The notes: generated by a model not told the origin, from the letters alone. A stretch of DNA of 64,000 nucleotides from Candidatus Sulfotelmatobacter sp. (GCA_025462865.1 JAOAPI010000180.1:1-64000); one strand, 5' to 3'. Numbered from the stretch's first letter, positions 55,746 through 64,000 are shown. Numbers and translations are program-made.

Positions 55746-55790
55746 TTGTCAACAAAGATGTTGACTATATTAAGTACCATCGTCGATAAT
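55746..55790. promoter_or_regulatory. Divergent promoters with overlapping palindromes
   Basis: Toward the dehydratase gene, TTGACT (55761-55766), an 18-base spacer and GATAAT (55785-55790) make a good sigma-70-type promoter. Toward the lactonase gene, TTGACA reads on the other strand at 55747-55752. TTGTCAACAA (55746-55755) and GTCAACAAAGATGTTGAC (55748-55765) cover both -35 elements, and resemble the palindrome at 54740. Repressor control of both genes is inferred. Confidence 0.55.
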
Positions 55791-55819
55791 TTCAAGTCGC
55801 GATTTTAGAAATTCCTTCC

Positions 55820-56965
55820 ATGAAAATCACCGCCGTTGAAACCATCTATCTCCCCCGCGGAATCACGGTTCACGCAGGAGCGATCACCTACCTTTGGGTT
55901 CGGATCCACACTAGCGACGGTCTCGTTGGCCTGGGAGAGAGCTATCCAAATGCCGAAGCGGAAGCCGCCATCGTTCATTCCCGGCTAGCCGCCGTGCTGC
56001 TGGGACGGGATCCGAGCGCAATCGACCGGCTCTGGGCCGACATGTTTCTCGCGGTCTCTTATAGCGGCTGGGGCGGCGCAGAGATGCGCGCGATCAGCGC
56101 AGTCGATATTGCCCTGTGGGATTTGTTCGGCAAGGTTACCGGCCAACCGATCTATAAACTTCTTGGCGGAGCGTCGCGCCAGTCCATACGTATTTACAAC
56201 ACCTGCTACGACCGCGTTGACTTCAATCACGAACCTGCCCGGCTCGCCGGCGAGCTTCTAGCCAGTAACGTGCGTGCTATGAAAATCTGGCCGTTCGATC
56301 CGATCGCCAAAGAAACCGGTGGCAATTACATTACGGCGGAGCAACTCCGGCGGGCAATTGAACCTTTGCGGCTGATCCGGGAAAAGTTTGGCGATTCCAT
56401 TGACGTCGCCATCGAGTTTCATGGCTTCTGGAATTTACCTTGCGCCATCCAAATCGCAAAGGCGTTAGAGCCTTACAAACCAATGTGGCTGGAAGAGATG
56501 CTTCCGCAGGACAATCTTGCCGCTTACGCAGAACTCGCAGGTTCCACTGATCTGCCGCTCTGCGTCAGCGAACGACTGATGACGCGTTGGGGATTTCGCG
56601 AACTTTTCGAAAATCGCGCGGCCGCGATCATTATGCCGGATATTTCATGGTGCGGCGGACTCACCGAAGGCAAGAAAATCGCAACCATGGCCGAGACTTA
56701 TTATCTTCCCATCGCGCCGCACAATTGCGGCGGTCCCATTTTGCACTTCGCAACGGCGCATCTCTCGGCCAATCTGACCAACCTCTACATCATGGAAAGC
56801 GTTCGAAGGCACTACAACGAAGAGTACGAGAGATTAGTTACGCAGAAACTGGTCCCAGGAGCCGGTGGTGAGCTGCCATTGCCTACAGGGCCTGGTTTGG
56901 GCGTTGAGTTGAGCGCCGACGTGCTCACCCGCAAAGATGCGATCGTAAGACGGTCATCTGTGTAG
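55820..56965 (+). CDS. Enolase-superfamily sugar-acid dehydratase (galactonate dehydratase-like)
   Basis: This 381-residue mandelate racemase/muconate lactonizing-type protein has an N-terminal capping domain (GAITYLWVRIHTSDGLVGLG), a barrel and metal-site residues E199 (IEFHG), E225/E226 (PMWLEEM) and E251 (CVSERL). H201 in IEFHG and H301 in APHNCGG are where galactonate dehydratase has its catalytic histidines. These enzymes remove water from an aldonate to give a 2-keto-3-deoxy sugar acid. Substrate stereochemistry cannot be read from sequence. It is divergent from the SMP-30 lactonase and converges on the lipoyl-domain gene (27 bases between stops). Confidence 0.92.
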   Translation: MKITAVETIYLPRGITVHAGAITYLWVRIHTSDGLVGLGESYPNAEAEAAIVHSRLAAVLLGRDPSAIDRLWADMFLAVSYSGWGGAEMRAISAVDIALWDLFGKVTGQPIYKLLGGASRQSIRIYNTCYDRVDFNHEPARLAGELLASNVRAMKIWPFDPIAKETGGNYITAEQLRRAIEPLRLIREKFGDSIDVAIEFHGFWNLPCAIQIAKALEPYKPMWLEEMLPQDNLAAYAELAGSTDLPLCVSERLMTRWGFRELFENRAAAIIMPDISWCGGLTEGKKIATMAETYYLPIAPHNCGGPILHFATAHLSANLTNLYIMESVRRHYNEEYERLVTQKLVPGAGGELPLPTGPGLGVELSADVLTRKDAIVRRSSV

Positions 56966-56992
56966 CTGTCGCTGACTACGCCGCTCTTGGCC

Positions 56993-57247
56993 TTACGAAG
57001 CGGTGTCCGGCTCATCAGTCAGCATGGCGAGCAACGTGCCCACCGGGACTTTTGCACCAAGTTCCACCTGGATCGTTCCCAGATAGCCTTTTCCCATCGA
57101 CTCGACTTCCATTTCGACCTTATCGGTTTCGACCGTAAACAGAGTTTCGCCTTTATCAACCCACTCCCCGGGTTTTTTGAGCCAACTGGTCACCGAACCC
57201 TCCTCCATGGTGAGACCGAGCTGCGGCATCACAATTTTATATGCCAT
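56993..57247 (-). CDS. Free-standing lipoyl-carrier domain protein
   Basis: This 84-residue protein consists only of a lipoyl/biotinyl-type flattened beta-barrel (VMPQLGLTMEEGSVTSWLKK). The lipoylation motif is ETDKVEMEV with K43 as attachment site; ETDK is typical of lipoyl, not biotin, carriers. No peripheral-subunit-binding or acyltransferase domain follows before the stop, so it is not a truncated E2 by length alone, though loss of a longer gene cannot be excluded. It starts 2 bases after the E1 beta stop, as the last gene of the operon. It probably accepts the acyl or reducing equivalents from the adjacent E1. Confidence 0.88.
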   Translation of the reverse strand: MAYKIVMPQLGLTMEEGSVTSWLKKPGEWVDKGETLFTVETDKVEMEVESMGKGYLGTIQVELGAKVPVGTLLAMLTDEPDTAS

Positions 57248-57249
57248 CT

Positions 57250-58254
57250 CTAACTTACTCTCCTCACTTGTTTCATCACCTCGTGTACTTCACGGACGAT
57301 GCGATCGACTGACGGAATCATTTGATTTTCAAGAACGGGGCTAAACGGGTTGGGGACAGGCAATGAGCAGATTCGCCTTGGGGTTGCCTGGAGCTCGTCG
57401 AAGCAGTCCTCGACAGCAATTGCCAGAAGCTCTCCCGCGAAACTGCAGTATGACGGCGACTCATCAATCACCACGAGCCTTCCGGTTTTCCTAATGGAGT
57501 TGGTGATCTTCGTCCGATCGAGAGGAACGATGGTTCGAGGGTCTATCACTTCCGCTGAAATTCCCTCTTGGGCCAGCACCGTCGCGGCCTTTGCGGCCAG
57601 ATCAACCATCCGTGACATCGCCACAATCGTCAGATCTTTGCCTTCGCGGACGATGCGCGCATCTCCGAACGGAATCAGGTAATCCTCCTCGGGAACGACG
57701 CTCTTGGTGTTGTAAAGGGACTTGTGCTCAATCAGCGCCACAGGGCCGGGATCCCGGAGCGCAGTCTTGAAGAGTCCTTTCAGGTCATAAGGTGTGGCGG
57801 GGAGGGCCACCTTCAATCCCGGAGTGTTCGCAAACCAGTTATAGAAAGTGTGGGAATGGTGGGCGCCGGCATTGCGCACCGCGCCCATGGCTCCTCGAAT
57901 CACTACCGGCGCTTTTATCTTACCGTTGGACATGTAGGAAATATTCGCGGCTTGTTGCACAATTTGCGTAATCGCTTCGAGTGCGAAATCGAGGAATACT
58001 TCGTCGATGACGGTACGGGTGCCTGCCATGGCCGCGCCAATCGCCGCACCTGTAGCTCCGAGTTCGCAGATGCCGGTATCGCGCAAGCGCTCATCCCCGA
58101 ATTCTTTCCACAATCCGCGGGTTTGACGAAAGTTTCCGCCCCGGGGACCAATCCCTTGCCCGATGTAAACAATGCTGTCGTCTCTGCGCATTTCTTCGCG
58201 CAACGCTTCGACTCCTGCATCGGCGTATGTGATCACCCGGCCTTGCTCTGACAT
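57250..58254 (-). CDS. TPP-dependent 2-oxoacid dehydrogenase E1, beta subunit
   Basis: This 334-residue protein has the transketolase pyrimidine-binding and C-terminal domains of E1 beta (VYIGQGIGPRGGNFRQTRGL; DTGICELGATGAAIGAAMAG; DEVFLDFALEAITQIVQQAA; VIDPRTIVPLDRTKI). With the alpha subunit encoded 13 bases upstream it would form an alpha2beta2 enzyme that decarboxylates a 2-oxo acid and passes the acyl group to a lipoyl carrier. The only such carrier gene visible is the small one 2 bases downstream. It resembles pyruvate, acetoin and branched-chain E1; the sugar-gene context suggests a keto-sugar-acid or diketone substrate. Confidence 0.92.
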   Translation of the reverse strand: MSEQGRVITYADAGVEALREEMRRDDSIVYIGQGIGPRGGNFRQTRGLWKEFGDERLRDTGICELGATGAAIGAAMAGTRTVIDEVFLDFALEAITQIVQQAANISYMSNGKIKAPVVIRGAMGAVRNAGAHHSHTFYNWFANTPGLKVALPATPYDLKGLFKTALRDPGPVALIEHKSLYNTKSVVPEEDYLIPFGDARIVREGKDLTIVAMSRMVDLAAKAATVLAQEGISAEVIDPRTIVPLDRTKITNSIRKTGRLVVIDESPSYCSFAGELLAIAVEDCFDELQATPRRICSLPVPNPFSPVLENQMIPSVDRIVREVHEVMKQVRRVS

Positions 58255-58267
58255 ACTTTCTCCTCAG

Positions 58268-59245
58268 CTAGAACACGTGCTCAGTTACGGATGCAGCGGA
58301 CGGTTCAGGGCTTTTCTCGGCAAATTCGACGGCATCATCGATTAGCTGCTCTACCTGTTGATCCGCCGTTTGCAATTTATTTTCATCCATACCGGAGTCG
58401 AGCAGCCGTTGCCGGGCAAGTTTCACCGGGTCCTGTTTCTTCCACTGCTGAACTTCTTCACGGGTGCGATAATCCGTACCCGGATCACCTTCGTGGTGGC
58501 CAACATAGCGATAAGTTTTGCATTCGATCAGCGTGGGGCCGCCATCCCCGCGGGCCCGTTGGATGGCGGCTTGTGCAACTTCGTGGACCGCAACGACGTC
58601 CTGCCCATCGACTTCGACGCCCAGCATTCCATACGCAGCCGCCCGGCTAGCAACGCTCGTATTCTTAGTGGCACGGACGAATGCCATCTCTGTTGCGTAT
58701 AAATTGTTCTCGCACACATACACCACCGGCAAGTCCCATACCGAGCCGAGATTCACCGCCTCGTGAAACGAGCCGCTGTTGACTGCACCATCACCAAAGA
58801 AGCAAACGACAACCTGCGAATGCTTCCTTACCTTCGCGCTCAGGGCGGCGCCCGTCGCTAGCGGAATGGGGGCGCCCACAATTCCGTTGGTACCCATAAA
58901 TCCATATTCAGGCGCATACATGTGCATACTGCCGCCGCGCCCTCCCGAACTTCCCGTTGCCTTGCCCCAAAGTTCGGCAAGCACGACGCCCGCTGGCACT
59001 CCCTTGGCTAGGGCGTGACCGTGGCCGCGATGGGTGCTAAAAACTAAGTCCGCGGTCTGGAGATTCGAACATACCCCTACCGCAACCGCCTCTTCACCCA
59101 CATATAAGTGGACGAACCCGGGAAGCCTTCCGTTTCGATATAGTTCTTGAACCTTAAGCTCGAACAATCGCAATTCGAGTACCTTTTTGTAGTAAGCAAG
59201 AAGCAATTCTTGCGAGATTTGCTCCGCCAGAACTCGTTCCGACAT
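58268..59245 (-). CDS. TPP-dependent 2-oxoacid dehydrogenase E1, alpha subunit
   Basis: The ATG at 59245 has GGAGG eight bases upstream and is preferred over an in-frame start at 59302, which would overlap the previous gene. The 325-residue product contains the thiamin-diphosphate motif GDGAVNSGSFHEAVNLG ending in CENN, and the family's phosphorylation-loop-like region (YRYVGHHEGDPGTDYRTREE). It pairs with E1 beta. It follows the Gfo/Idh/MocA gene by 2 bases, so it is firmly part of the sugar-oxidation operon. Confidence 0.92.
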   Translation of the reverse strand: MSERVLAEQISQELLLAYYKKVLELRLFELKVQELYRNGRLPGFVHLYVGEEAVAVGVCSNLQTADLVFSTHRGHGHALAKGVPAGVVLAELWGKATGSSGGRGGSMHMYAPEYGFMGTNGIVGAPIPLATGAALSAKVRKHSQVVVCFFGDGAVNSGSFHEAVNLGSVWDLPVVYVCENNLYATEMAFVRATKNTSVASRAAAYGMLGVEVDGQDVVAVHEVAQAAIQRARGDGGPTLIECKTYRYVGHHEGDPGTDYRTREEVQQWKKQDPVKLARQRLLDSGMDENKLQTADQQVEQLIDDAVEFAEKSPEPSAASVTEHVF

Positions 59246-59247
59246 GA

Positions 59248-60363
59248 TTAGACCCTCCCGGACTCGTGCGACAGCAACAGCGGCAACTTCTGGGGTGCGC
59301 ATTCGCGCTGCGAACGGTAGACCGCGGTAAATAGTTCCACCACACGACGCCCCGCTTCCGCGTCGACCTGCGGTTCTCGATCCTCCAATACTGCGTCTAG
59401 AAAGTCAGCGAGTTGCACTTGGTGGTAGTGGGTCATCACATCCCAGTCGCGCGAGCGGTCTTCGCGATTCCAGGCCTCGAGATTCCGCTCTTCTCCCGGC
59501 ACCGTCCAGATGTCGTTAAATGGCGGATCCATTTTTTCCGTGACACCGGAGATAAATGGAGAGCCGCTGTCTGTCTCCGCGCCCACCGAGGCGCCTGAAG
59601 AACCATGAATGTGAATCTTTCCCCACAATCCGGGGCGCTGCGAATTGCTGAGGACAATTGAACCCATTCCACCGTTGATGAACCGGACGGAAGCCACAAC
59701 AGTGTCGTCCACTTCTATCCCGGGATGGTTATAGTTGTCCCAATAGCCCTGCAACTCGACAGCGGGACCCATGAACCAGCTCATCAGGTCAAGATAGTGC
59801 GGCGCCTGACTCACCACCACACCACCTCCCTCGCCTTCCCAGGTTCCACGCCAGGGATCGGAGCGATAGTAGGCGGGTTCACGCCAGCCAAGCATGGTTA
59901 CAATTGCCAACACCGGTTTGCCTAGCTTGCCGGCATCAATCGCTTTCTTCATTCGCTGCACTGGTTCGTACCAGCGTCGCTGGCTGATCACGCCTAATTT
60001 GATTCCGGCAGCACGCGCGGCCGCGATCGCCCGATCGCAAGACTCCAGATCGATAGCGAGTGGTTTCTCCGAAATGACGTGTACTCCGGCCGCCGCTGCT
60101 ATTTCAACGGCGGCAGGATGCTGAGTGTGTTGCGTGCAGACCGATAACACATCTACATGCTCCCGATCCAACATCTCAGCCAGATCGGTGTACGCCTTGA
60201 CCTGAAGATTCTTTGCGAACGCTTGCGCGCGCTCGGGAGAAATATCGCAAACCGATACCAGTTCCGAGTTCGGAAGTGAGCGATAAGCGAGCGCATGCGT
60301 GCCGGCGACCTTTCCGCAGCCCACGATCGCAGTCTTGAGGCGAGTTTGACGCGTCTTTCGCAT
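59248..60363 (-). CDS. Gfo/Idh/MocA-family oxidoreductase
   Basis: The ATG at 60363 starts directly before the Rossmann motif (LKTAIVGCGKVAGTHALAYR); the frame is open to 60495 but that stretch overlaps the previous gene. The 371-residue protein has the conserved ISEKPLAIDL segment and a C-terminal substrate domain (VVVSQAPHYLDLMSWFMGPA). Members use NAD(P) to oxidise or reduce sugars and inositols. In this operon it could oxidise the released sugar or a keto intermediate. It lies between a VOC gene and the E1 alpha gene. Confidence 0.9.
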   Translation of the reverse strand: MRKTRQTRLKTAIVGCGKVAGTHALAYRSLPNSELVSVCDISPERAQAFAKNLQVKAYTDLAEMLDREHVDVLSVCTQHTQHPAAVEIAAAAGVHVISEKPLAIDLESCDRAIAAARAAGIKLGVISQRRWYEPVQRMKKAIDAGKLGKPVLAIVTMLGWREPAYYRSDPWRGTWEGEGGGVVVSQAPHYLDLMSWFMGPAVELQGYWDNYNHPGIEVDDTVVASVRFINGGMGSIVLSNSQRPGLWGKIHIHGSSGASVGAETDSGSPFISGVTEKMDPPFNDIWTVPGEERNLEAWNREDRSRDWDVMTHYHQVQLADFLDAVLEDREPQVDAEAGRRVVELFTAVYRSQRECAPQKLPLLLSHESGRV

Positions 60364-60404
60364 GAACCCCACTTCGACAGCATTTACAGTCACAGATTTC
60401 GAAA

Positions 60405-60911
60405 TCAGGGAACCGAGGTGCCATCCGACTCCCCCGGCCGGTGTCGCAATTCCACCAGGAATCCCAAAAGGTCTTTTGTATCCAGTAGCGCCCAACGTGT
60501 GCCGGGGCGTATTCCGCTTCCAGACTGGAGCACAGTTACGCCAGACTTCGCCAATTCCTCAATCACGGGATCGATATCGCTTACTTCAAACAGCAGATGA
60601 TGGATTCCCCCACCGTTCTGATTGAGGAAATCTTTGTATCCACTACTACCTTCAACGGGCTGAATAATTTCGACTTCCACCTCTCCCAACTGAACAAATG
60701 CCTGCTTAATTCGAACGCTCTCTTCCACGCCGCGATAGTAGTACTTCGATTCAGGTCGATCTGGCCACTCCACGAAGCGAAAAGGTCCAATGCCAAATAA
60801 AGAAGTTAGAAGCTGCGTGGTACGGTCGCGATTGCCGACAACGATTCCAATCTGTACGAGCCGTTTGAGCTGTATTCCGCCCACAAGCGACGATGGCAAA
60901 TTCGGCATCAT
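60405..60911 (-). CDS. VOC-superfamily protein (glyoxalase/epimerase-like)
   Basis: This 168-residue protein has two beta-alpha-beta-beta-beta modules of the vicinal-oxygen-chelate fold: VQIGIVVGNRDRTTQLLTSL at the start and GGIHHLLFEVSDIDPVIEEL in the second half, with metal-ligand candidates in VEVEIIQP and GFLVELRH. It is most like methylmalonyl-CoA epimerase-type members, but the operon lacks CoA chemistry. Isomerisation or epimerisation of a keto-sugar-acid intermediate is possible. Flanked by the Gfo/Idh/MocA and SDR genes in one operon. Confidence 0.82.
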   Translation of the reverse strand: MMPNLPSSLVGGIQLKRLVQIGIVVGNRDRTTQLLTSLFGIGPFRFVEWPDRPESKYYYRGVEESVRIKQAFVQLGEVEVEIIQPVEGSSGYKDFLNQNGGGIHHLLFEVSDIDPVIEELAKSGVTVLQSGSGIRPGTRWALLDTKDLLGFLVELRHRPGESDGTSVP

Positions 60912-60938
60912 TTACGTTTTGCTCTTTCCGTCTCGCAG

Positions 60939-61745
60939 TTATCGAGCCAGATAGCCTCCATCCACTGGAAGAATTACACCCGTGACCATCGACGAAGCAT
61001 TCGACGCCAAGAACAAGGCCGGACCGACGATCTCTTGAGGTTCCCCCACGCGGCCGAGTGGAATATTAGACACCCAGGTTTGCATGAGTTTTTTGGGGTC
61101 GAACTGCGGCTCGGCCATTACCTCTTTCAGTCCGGGCGTAAGAAACTGGCAGGGAGCAATCGCGTTGACCCGAATACCTCGATCCGCCCATTCCAGCGCG
61201 AGTTGCTTGGTCAAGGCGTTCACTCCTCCCTTGCTGGCGCAATAAGCGTTGGCGCCGCGGCCGACACCGACCACTCCCGCAATCGATGAGAAATTAACGA
61301 TAACTCCCCCGCCCTTTTTCAACATAACCCGCGCTGCCGCCTGGCAGCACAGAAACGTGCCGCGCAGGTTGATGTCCAGAACTCGGTCCCAAGTTTCCAG
61401 CGGAGTCGATTCCGCGGGATCATGTTGCGGGATGCCGGCACAGTTCACCAGAATATCGAGGCCGCCAAGTTCGCTAACTGTCGCATCAACCATGGCAAAT
61501 ATGTCGTCGGCAACGGCAACATTCGCTTTGAGGGCGATCGCGCGCCTTCCTATTTTGCGCACTCGCTCAGCAGTGCGCTGAGGGTTTTCTATATTGAGGT
61601 CGCACGCGGCTATATCGCAGCCAAATTCAGCGAAACCAAGCGCGATCGCTTCTCCGAAGCCCACCCCAGCCCCGGTGATAAGGGCAACCCGTCCGCTAAG
61701 ATCAAACAACTTTCGAAAAGCTGTAGATTCCATGTCCATGTTCAA
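60939..61745 (-). CDS. SDR-family NAD(P)-dependent dehydrogenase
   Basis: This 268-residue protein has the cofactor motif TGAGVGFGEAIALG, NCAGIPQHDPAE, the catalytic Ser in NFSSIAGVVGVG, the Tyr/Lys pair in ANAYCASKGGV and VNAIAPCQFLTPG. The first residues (MNMDMES) leave the exact Met uncertain. It resembles gluconate-5-dehydrogenase/sugar-acid dehydrogenase-type SDRs. In the operon it lies between the GH36-like gene and the VOC gene. It is a candidate for oxidising a hydroxyl of the deoxy keto acid formed by the dehydratase. Confidence 0.88.
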   Translation of the reverse strand: MNMDMESTAFRKLFDLSGRVALITGAGVGFGEAIALGFAEFGCDIAACDLNIENPQRTAERVRKIGRRAIALKANVAVADDIFAMVDATVSELGGLDILVNCAGIPQHDPAESTPLETWDRVLDINLRGTFLCCQAAARVMLKKGGGVIVNFSSIAGVVGVGRGANAYCASKGGVNALTKQLALEWADRGIRVNAIAPCQFLTPGLKEVMAEPQFDPKKLMQTWVSNIPLGRVGEPQEIVGPALFLASNASSMVTGVILPVDGGYLAR

Positions 61746-61772
61746 ATCTCGACAACTCTAGCAGGGCTCGCT

Positions 61773-64000
61773 TCAGCGACTCTTTGCCTTCGCGGACAAG
61801 CTCTCAAACAACAACATCTCGGATGTTCCGTTTGTTTCCAGCCTTACTGGAATACCTTCTGTCATTAGCCGAAGTCCGGACAACTCAACGGTCTCAGCAC
61901 GATTTTTAAAAGTAACCTTATAAGTGCCGGACAAATCGAGGCCGCGGGGCACAAAATGGTAGACAGGGTCTTCGAAGCTGGAGGTACGGAATAACGTAGC
62001 GACACCGCGGCTCTTATCAGGTGCCGCATATTCCAGGACAAGCCAGGGCGACTGACTTTGATATGGGATCAGCGGCGTGTGATGGTAGACCAAACTATCC
62101 CGCAAAATCGGTCGCAACTCATTCTTGTAAAGATCCACGCCGGCGCGAATCTTGTTGCGCAAAATGGGATTCAATTCATCGGGTGATGGCGCAATCCCCC
62201 GAAAAATTGGCAGCGACATCTCAACCTGCCGCATCTGGTAATCAATGTCGCCATCGCCCGCCAGATCGGGCACTTCGGTGCCGAAAGTGCGTAGCAGAAT
62301 TTCCGGCGGAAGCAACCATGTCATGCCACTCAGGATTTTTACTCCTCGCGGCCCGCGCATCCAGTCGGACAGTTCGGTGTTGTCAAAGCGGTGCAAAATA
62401 CCCCAATCCAGCCGACCACCGCCGCCAGCGCAGTTTTGAAAAATAACGTGAGGAAATTGCAGGCGTAGGCGATCAAACATCGCATACAGATTCTCCACGT
62501 GACGCCACGCAGAATTTTCGACAAATCCCTCCCGTACCTGATTTCCGTCTTCTTCAGTCGACATGTTGTAATCGATGCGAAAAACATCAAGATCGTATTT
62601 CTTAATGATTCGCGCGATTTCCGATTCCATCCATTTCGCGACTGCCGGGTTCCCCACATCCAGGTGGCGGCCGTCGGCAATGGGCCCACCGTCGCGGGTT
62701 AGAATCCAGTCAGGGTGTTCTTTCCGCAGCTTCGAAGCCGCGCCTGCGCCTTCGATCTCAACCCACAACCCGAAGTGCAGCCCTTTTTTGCGAGCGTACT
62801 CGCGGATAGGCTGAATATCGTTCGGCAACCACGCTCCCGCGTACCAGTCGCCCACATTTTGGTACCAACGGTTTGGCTCCGGCCCATACCAGCCCGCATC
62901 AATCAGAAATGTCTCGGCGCCGATATCGGCGGCCATATCGATCTCCCGCTCGATGCCTGCCTCTGTCTCGTGATCCACGATGTATCCGCGATGGTTTGCC
63001 TCCACGTCGAAGACATGCTCGGAAGGCGGAGCGGGAAGTACATCGCGGCGCACGTGATTCAAAAGCGCCTGCGTGACATGATCCAGATCCGACTTCATGC
63101 AGAGGATGTGAGTTTCCGGCGTCTTGACGGTCTCGCCGGCAGCAACGACTCGCAGAGCGGGGTCAACCGAACTGGGGCCCATGTCGAAAAACAGGCGAGC
63201 CTCATTCACCGGCCTATCGATAGAGTTCGAACGGTCGACCGGTGATTTTTCAACTTTGCTCGTTACTCGGATTCTCCAGTTCCCGCTCCACGCAAGAGAT
63301 GCGGCGAACCATTCTCCCGTGGCGTTATTACGTGCGAAGAATGTTGGGTGTCCCCATCCGGATTTTCCCCGTTCCCCAGCGATAATCTTAGTTTCGTTGA
63401 CCACCGGGTCGAAGCGCCACGCTCCTTCGTATCCCCATTTACTGTATTGCGCGGACCCGACGTCGTATACATTTTCGGATTCGGCAGGCAGCTTCTCGGC
63501 AAAATTGGGCGTGTGCCATAGCTGCCCTGACCACGGCGACACATTCGAGATAGCCGTCGCGTGCTCTGCGGTATTCTTAATTTCAAGCCAGCGAACCATC
63601 ACAGGGCCGCCGGTCAAGAGAGTTTGAACTTTTACCCGAACCGGGCGGACGGTACTTTCCAGTTCCACGGATACGAGCAATCCCCCGGAGATCTGAACAT
63701 CGGATTTGCCGGCTCCCACCCACTTCCAGGTCCCAGAAAGCTCCTGTCCTTCTATTTCAAGTTTGAACGCGTCGACCGGCAAACCGTCCATCTGCTGACG
63801 CTCAGCTTCGATTTGAACGTCTGCGACGATCTGACCAGTCGACTCCCAATAACGGCTCACCCACCGGCCATGGCGTAGCTCTTCATCGCAAATCGTGAGT
63901 CCGGAACTGAAGCGCACTCCCGGAATCGGACCTGTCCGAATGACCGCCGAACGGGGATTCAATGCCGGAGCTGCCGCCGCAAAGAGAACCGAATGAAGAA
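61773..64000 (-). CDS. GH36-like alpha-galactosidase (N-terminus beyond window)
   Basis: The visible 740 residues run to the window end with the frame still open upstream of a TTG at 63962 (SVLFAAAAPALNPRSA), which resembles the end of a signal peptide. The gene is therefore probably cut by the window. An N-terminal beta-supersandwich (WLEIKNTAEHATAISNVSPW) precedes a TIM barrel with WYGPEPNRWYQNVGDW, the nucleophile region DVFRIDYNMS, NCAGGGGRLDWG and the acid/base in NTELSDWMRGP. GH36/melibiase enzymes release alpha-linked galactose. Arg replaces the usual Lys before the IDYN, so substrate preference may differ. It heads the operon running to the lipoyl gene. Confidence 0.87.
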   Translation of the reverse strand, partial: LHSVLFAAAAPALNPRSAVIRTGPIPGVRFSSGLTICDEELRHGRWVSRYWESTGQIVADVQIEAERQQMDGLPVDAFKLEIEGQELSGTWKWVGAGKSDVQISGGLLVSVELESTVRPVRVKVQTLLTGGPVMVRWLEIKNTAEHATAISNVSPWSGQLWHTPNFAEKLPAESENVYDVGSAQYSKWGYEGAWRFDPVVNETKIIAGERGKSGWGHPTFFARNNATGEWFAASLAWSGNWRIRVTSKVEKSPVDRSNSIDRPVNEARLFFDMGPSSVDPALRVVAAGETVKTPETHILCMKSDLDHVTQALLNHVRRDVLPAPPSEHVFDVEANHRGYIVDHETEAGIEREIDMAADIGAETFLIDAGWYGPEPNRWYQNVGDWYAGAWLPNDIQPIREYARKKGLHFGLWVEIEGAGAASKLRKEHPDWILTRDGGPIADGRHLDVGNPAVAKWMESEIARIIKKYDLDVFRIDYNMSTEEDGNQVREGFVENSAWRHVENLYAMFDRLRLQFPHVIFQNCAGGGGRLDWGILHRFDNTELSDWMRGPRGVKILSGMTWLLPPEILLRTFGTEVPDLAGDGDIDYQMRQVEMSLPIFRGIAPSPDELNPILRNKIRAGVDLYKNELRPILRDSLVYHHTPLIPYQSQSPWLVLEYAAPDKSRGVATLFRTSSFEDPVYHFVPRGLDLSGTYKVTFKNRAETVELSGLRLMTEGIPVRLETNGTSEMLLFESLSAKAKSR

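Overview
The window looks like chromosome of a soil or plant-litter Acidobacteriota (Terriglobia/Acidobacteriales type). This is inferred from gene families, not from a marker search. The indicators are an Oar-like TonB-dependent receptor with an N-terminal carboxypeptidase-regulatory-like domain, CRTAC1 (FG-GAP plus ASPIC/UnbV) proteins beside TPR proteins, winged-helix/TolB-like/TPR regulators, very large secreted Ig-like repeat proteins, and many secreted glycoside hydrolases under LacI regulators. The DNA is moderately GC-rich (judged by eye).

Region by region. 1-818: end of a probable integrated element (three small genes) closed by a 3' fragment of tRNA-Val(GAC), next to rpsA (846-2600). 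2675-7450: giant secreted repeat protein. 7703-11478: secreted TPR protein, small membrane protein, and a cytochrome c-sugar dehydrogenase fusion. 11548-18418: MFS transporter, GH2 beta-glucuronidase-like enzyme, LacI regulator and GH116 enzyme. 18443-24971: CRTAC1 protein coupled to a heptaheme cytochrome-TPR fusion, a GH16 glucanase and a second heptaheme cytochrome. 25050-38470: a carbohydrate-uptake locus with LacI regulator, TonB receptor, two TPR proteins, CRTAC1 protein and GH3 beta-glucosidase, with matching LacI-type operator candidates before the receptor and before the GH3 gene. 38851-45153: a roughly 2,100-residue secreted phosphoesterase on a stalk of Ig-like domains.

45661-52433 is a patchwork: tRNA-Val(CAC), a truncated tyrosine integrase, a 34-bp perfect direct repeat at 46342 and 52400 bracketing a secreted 1,118-residue protein and a winged-helix/TPR regulator, and a truncated AsmA-like gene. 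The two truncated genes are each broken at the repeat.

52680-64000 is a catabolic gene set: GH36-like alpha-galactosidase (cut by the window end), two SDR dehydrogenases, a Gfo/Idh/MocA oxidoreductase, an SMP-30 lactonase, an enolase-superfamily sugar-acid dehydratase, a mutarotase-fold protein, a VOC protein, and TPP-dependent dehydrogenase E1 alpha and beta with a free-standing lipoyl domain but no E2 or E3. Read together they suggest non-phosphorylating oxidation of a released sugar to a keto-deoxy acid, then TPP/lipoyl-dependent cleavage. This is the best candidate for an undescribed pathway here. Palindromes containing TTGTC/GACAA in two promoter regions suggest common control by a regulator not in the window.
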